Positions 63,101 to 64,000 of a stretch of 64,000 bases of DNA are shown here, one piece after another (positions within the stretch are counted from its first letter, which is position 1; the number at the start of each line of letters is the position of its first letter). Origin of the DNA: Sporosarcina sp. Marseille-Q4063 (GTDB taxonomy: Bacteria > Bacillota > Bacilli > Bacillales_A > Planococcaceae); contig NZ_CP070502.1 in assembly GCF_018309085.1 (NCBI RefSeq), positions 3,033,001-3,097,000 of the forward strand, given 5' to 3'. Both the position numbers and the translations under genes were made by a program. A model generated the notes under the pieces. The model had not been told where the DNA came from. It did not search any database and worked only from the letters and a program-made list of their open reading frames with translations.

Positions 63101-64000
63101 TGAAAATTTTGTCATTAAAGTCTTCTTATGTTCTAAGTGACATTAAATATCCAGTTGTCTCGAGTGTAAGAAAATCAGATAAAATACCTTTTCTTACGTT
63201 AGAGATACATACGAACGAGGGAATTATAGGAGTATCCTATATCCAGGCTTTTAATAAACAGGTCGCTGATGCTACGAGTAGCATCGTAGCATTTTTAGAA
63301 AAGCTGTTAATAGGTAAAAATCCATTAGCCATAGAAGAAAGAAATAAGGAAATGTGGGAAAGGACAAAATTATTTGGTCATTCCGGAATCGTTACCTTCG
63401 CAATATCTTTAATAGATATAGCTTTATGGGATATCAAAGGCAAGACTTATAACCAACCAGTTTATCGATTGCTAGGCGGGGAGGAAAATAGTTTTGATGC
63501 CTATGCAAGTGATGGATTGTGGTTAACTAATCTGGACTCTATTATGAAGCAGTCTGAGGAATTGGTTAGTATTGGTTTTACATCAATAAAAATGAGGATG
63601 GGCAGAAAAAATATTAAGGAAGACATTGAAATTTTAGATGCTTTACGAAATCATTGGGGAAATGAACTTAATATTATGGTAGATGTAAATCAAGGATGGA
63701 ATAGAAAGCAAGCAAAAGAAATGCTAGATATTCTAAAGAAATATAATGTTTATTGGGTGGAAGAACCTTTAGATACAAACGATTTAGAAGGTTATAATCA
63801 ACTGACATTAAGCTCTAAGACGCCAGTTTGTTTTGGTGAAAATATTTACGGGATGAATAATGTCTTTACTTGTCTTGCCCAAAACACCTCTAATTACTTT
63901 ACACCGGACTTACAACGAATTGGAGGAATAACGGGTTGGCTTAAAATAGCTCCAATTCTTGAGTATTACCGAGTTCCATGTGCAGTACATTTATTCCCTG
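63101..64000 (+). CDS. Enolase-superfamily (mandelate racemase/muconate cycloisomerase-like) dehydratase, 3' truncated
   Basis: At least 300 residues from the ATG at 63101; the frame is open to the end of the window. N-terminal capping domain, then the barrel with TSIKMRMGR (K-x-R where K-x-K or similar carries the catalytic base), and metal ligands in IMVDVNQGW (Asp), WVEEPLD (Glu) and CFGENIYG (Glu); DLQRIGGITGW follows. Such enzymes dehydrate or racemise sugar acids. AGGAAG stands before the start. Probably the next gene of the catabolic operon (24 bp gap). Confidence 0.85.

Overview
The window reads as a chromosomal cell-envelope region of a low-GC, spore-former-type Firmicute. Gene types and codon use fit Bacillales, probably the Planococcaceae (Sporosarcina-like). 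That placement is inferred from gene content only, because no rRNA or tRNA gene lies in the window.

Region 1 (1-12.2 kb) is wall teichoic acid (WTA): the tail of a probable WTA glycosyltransferase, a large GW-repeat glucosaminidase, tagD, two CDP-glycerol glycerophosphotransferase-family genes, a TarL-like polymerase, an IspD/TarI-like cytidylyltransferase overlapping an SDR reductase (a split version of the Bcs1/Acs1 CDP-ribitol synthase), and convergent tagA. Together they suggest a ribitol-phosphate WTA on a glycerol-phosphate primer. Region 2 (12.3-17.1 kb) holds a minus-strand operon of three small exported coiled-coil proteins of unknown function, an HtrA-like protease behind a good ECF-type promoter, and an SH3b-NlpC/P60 hydrolase.

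Region 3 (17.3-27.3 kb) has two paralogous NERD-domain (putative nuclease) genes. Each is flanked by arrays of a 13-nt direct-repeat motif spaced mostly by 21 or 30-31 bp, i.e. whole numbers of helical turns. Between them lie the MurNAc recovery genes murR-murQ-murP-mupG and a divergent LysR/gltS pair. The NERD genes with their arrays are the best candidate here for an undescribed system.

Region 4 (27.3-50.8 kb) is an exopolysaccharide/capsule locus. It has an LCP ligase and an SGNH-like protein (minus strand), capA-capB-capC-capD, then a variable cassette: glycosyltransferases, acetyltransferases, Wzx flippase (apparently starting at ATT), Wzy-like polymerase, bi-domain oxidoreductase, heparinase-like protein, nucleotide-sugar dehydrogenase, PglC/PglD/PglE-like genes, galE and mnaA. 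Debris of capD-like, galE and aminotransferase genes and a base-skew switch inside capD point to cassette exchange.

Region 5 (51-54.3 kb) is an acyltransferase followed by gene debris (LysR fragment, frameshifted IS21 istB). Region 6 (54.3-64 kb) is a GntR-regulated catabolic operon: sugar ABC binding protein and two permeases without an ATPase, zinc dehydrogenase, PFK-like kinase, GntR regulator, class II aldolase, aldehyde dehydrogenase, and an enolase-superfamily dehydratase cut by the window end. Its substrate is not identifiable from sequence alone.
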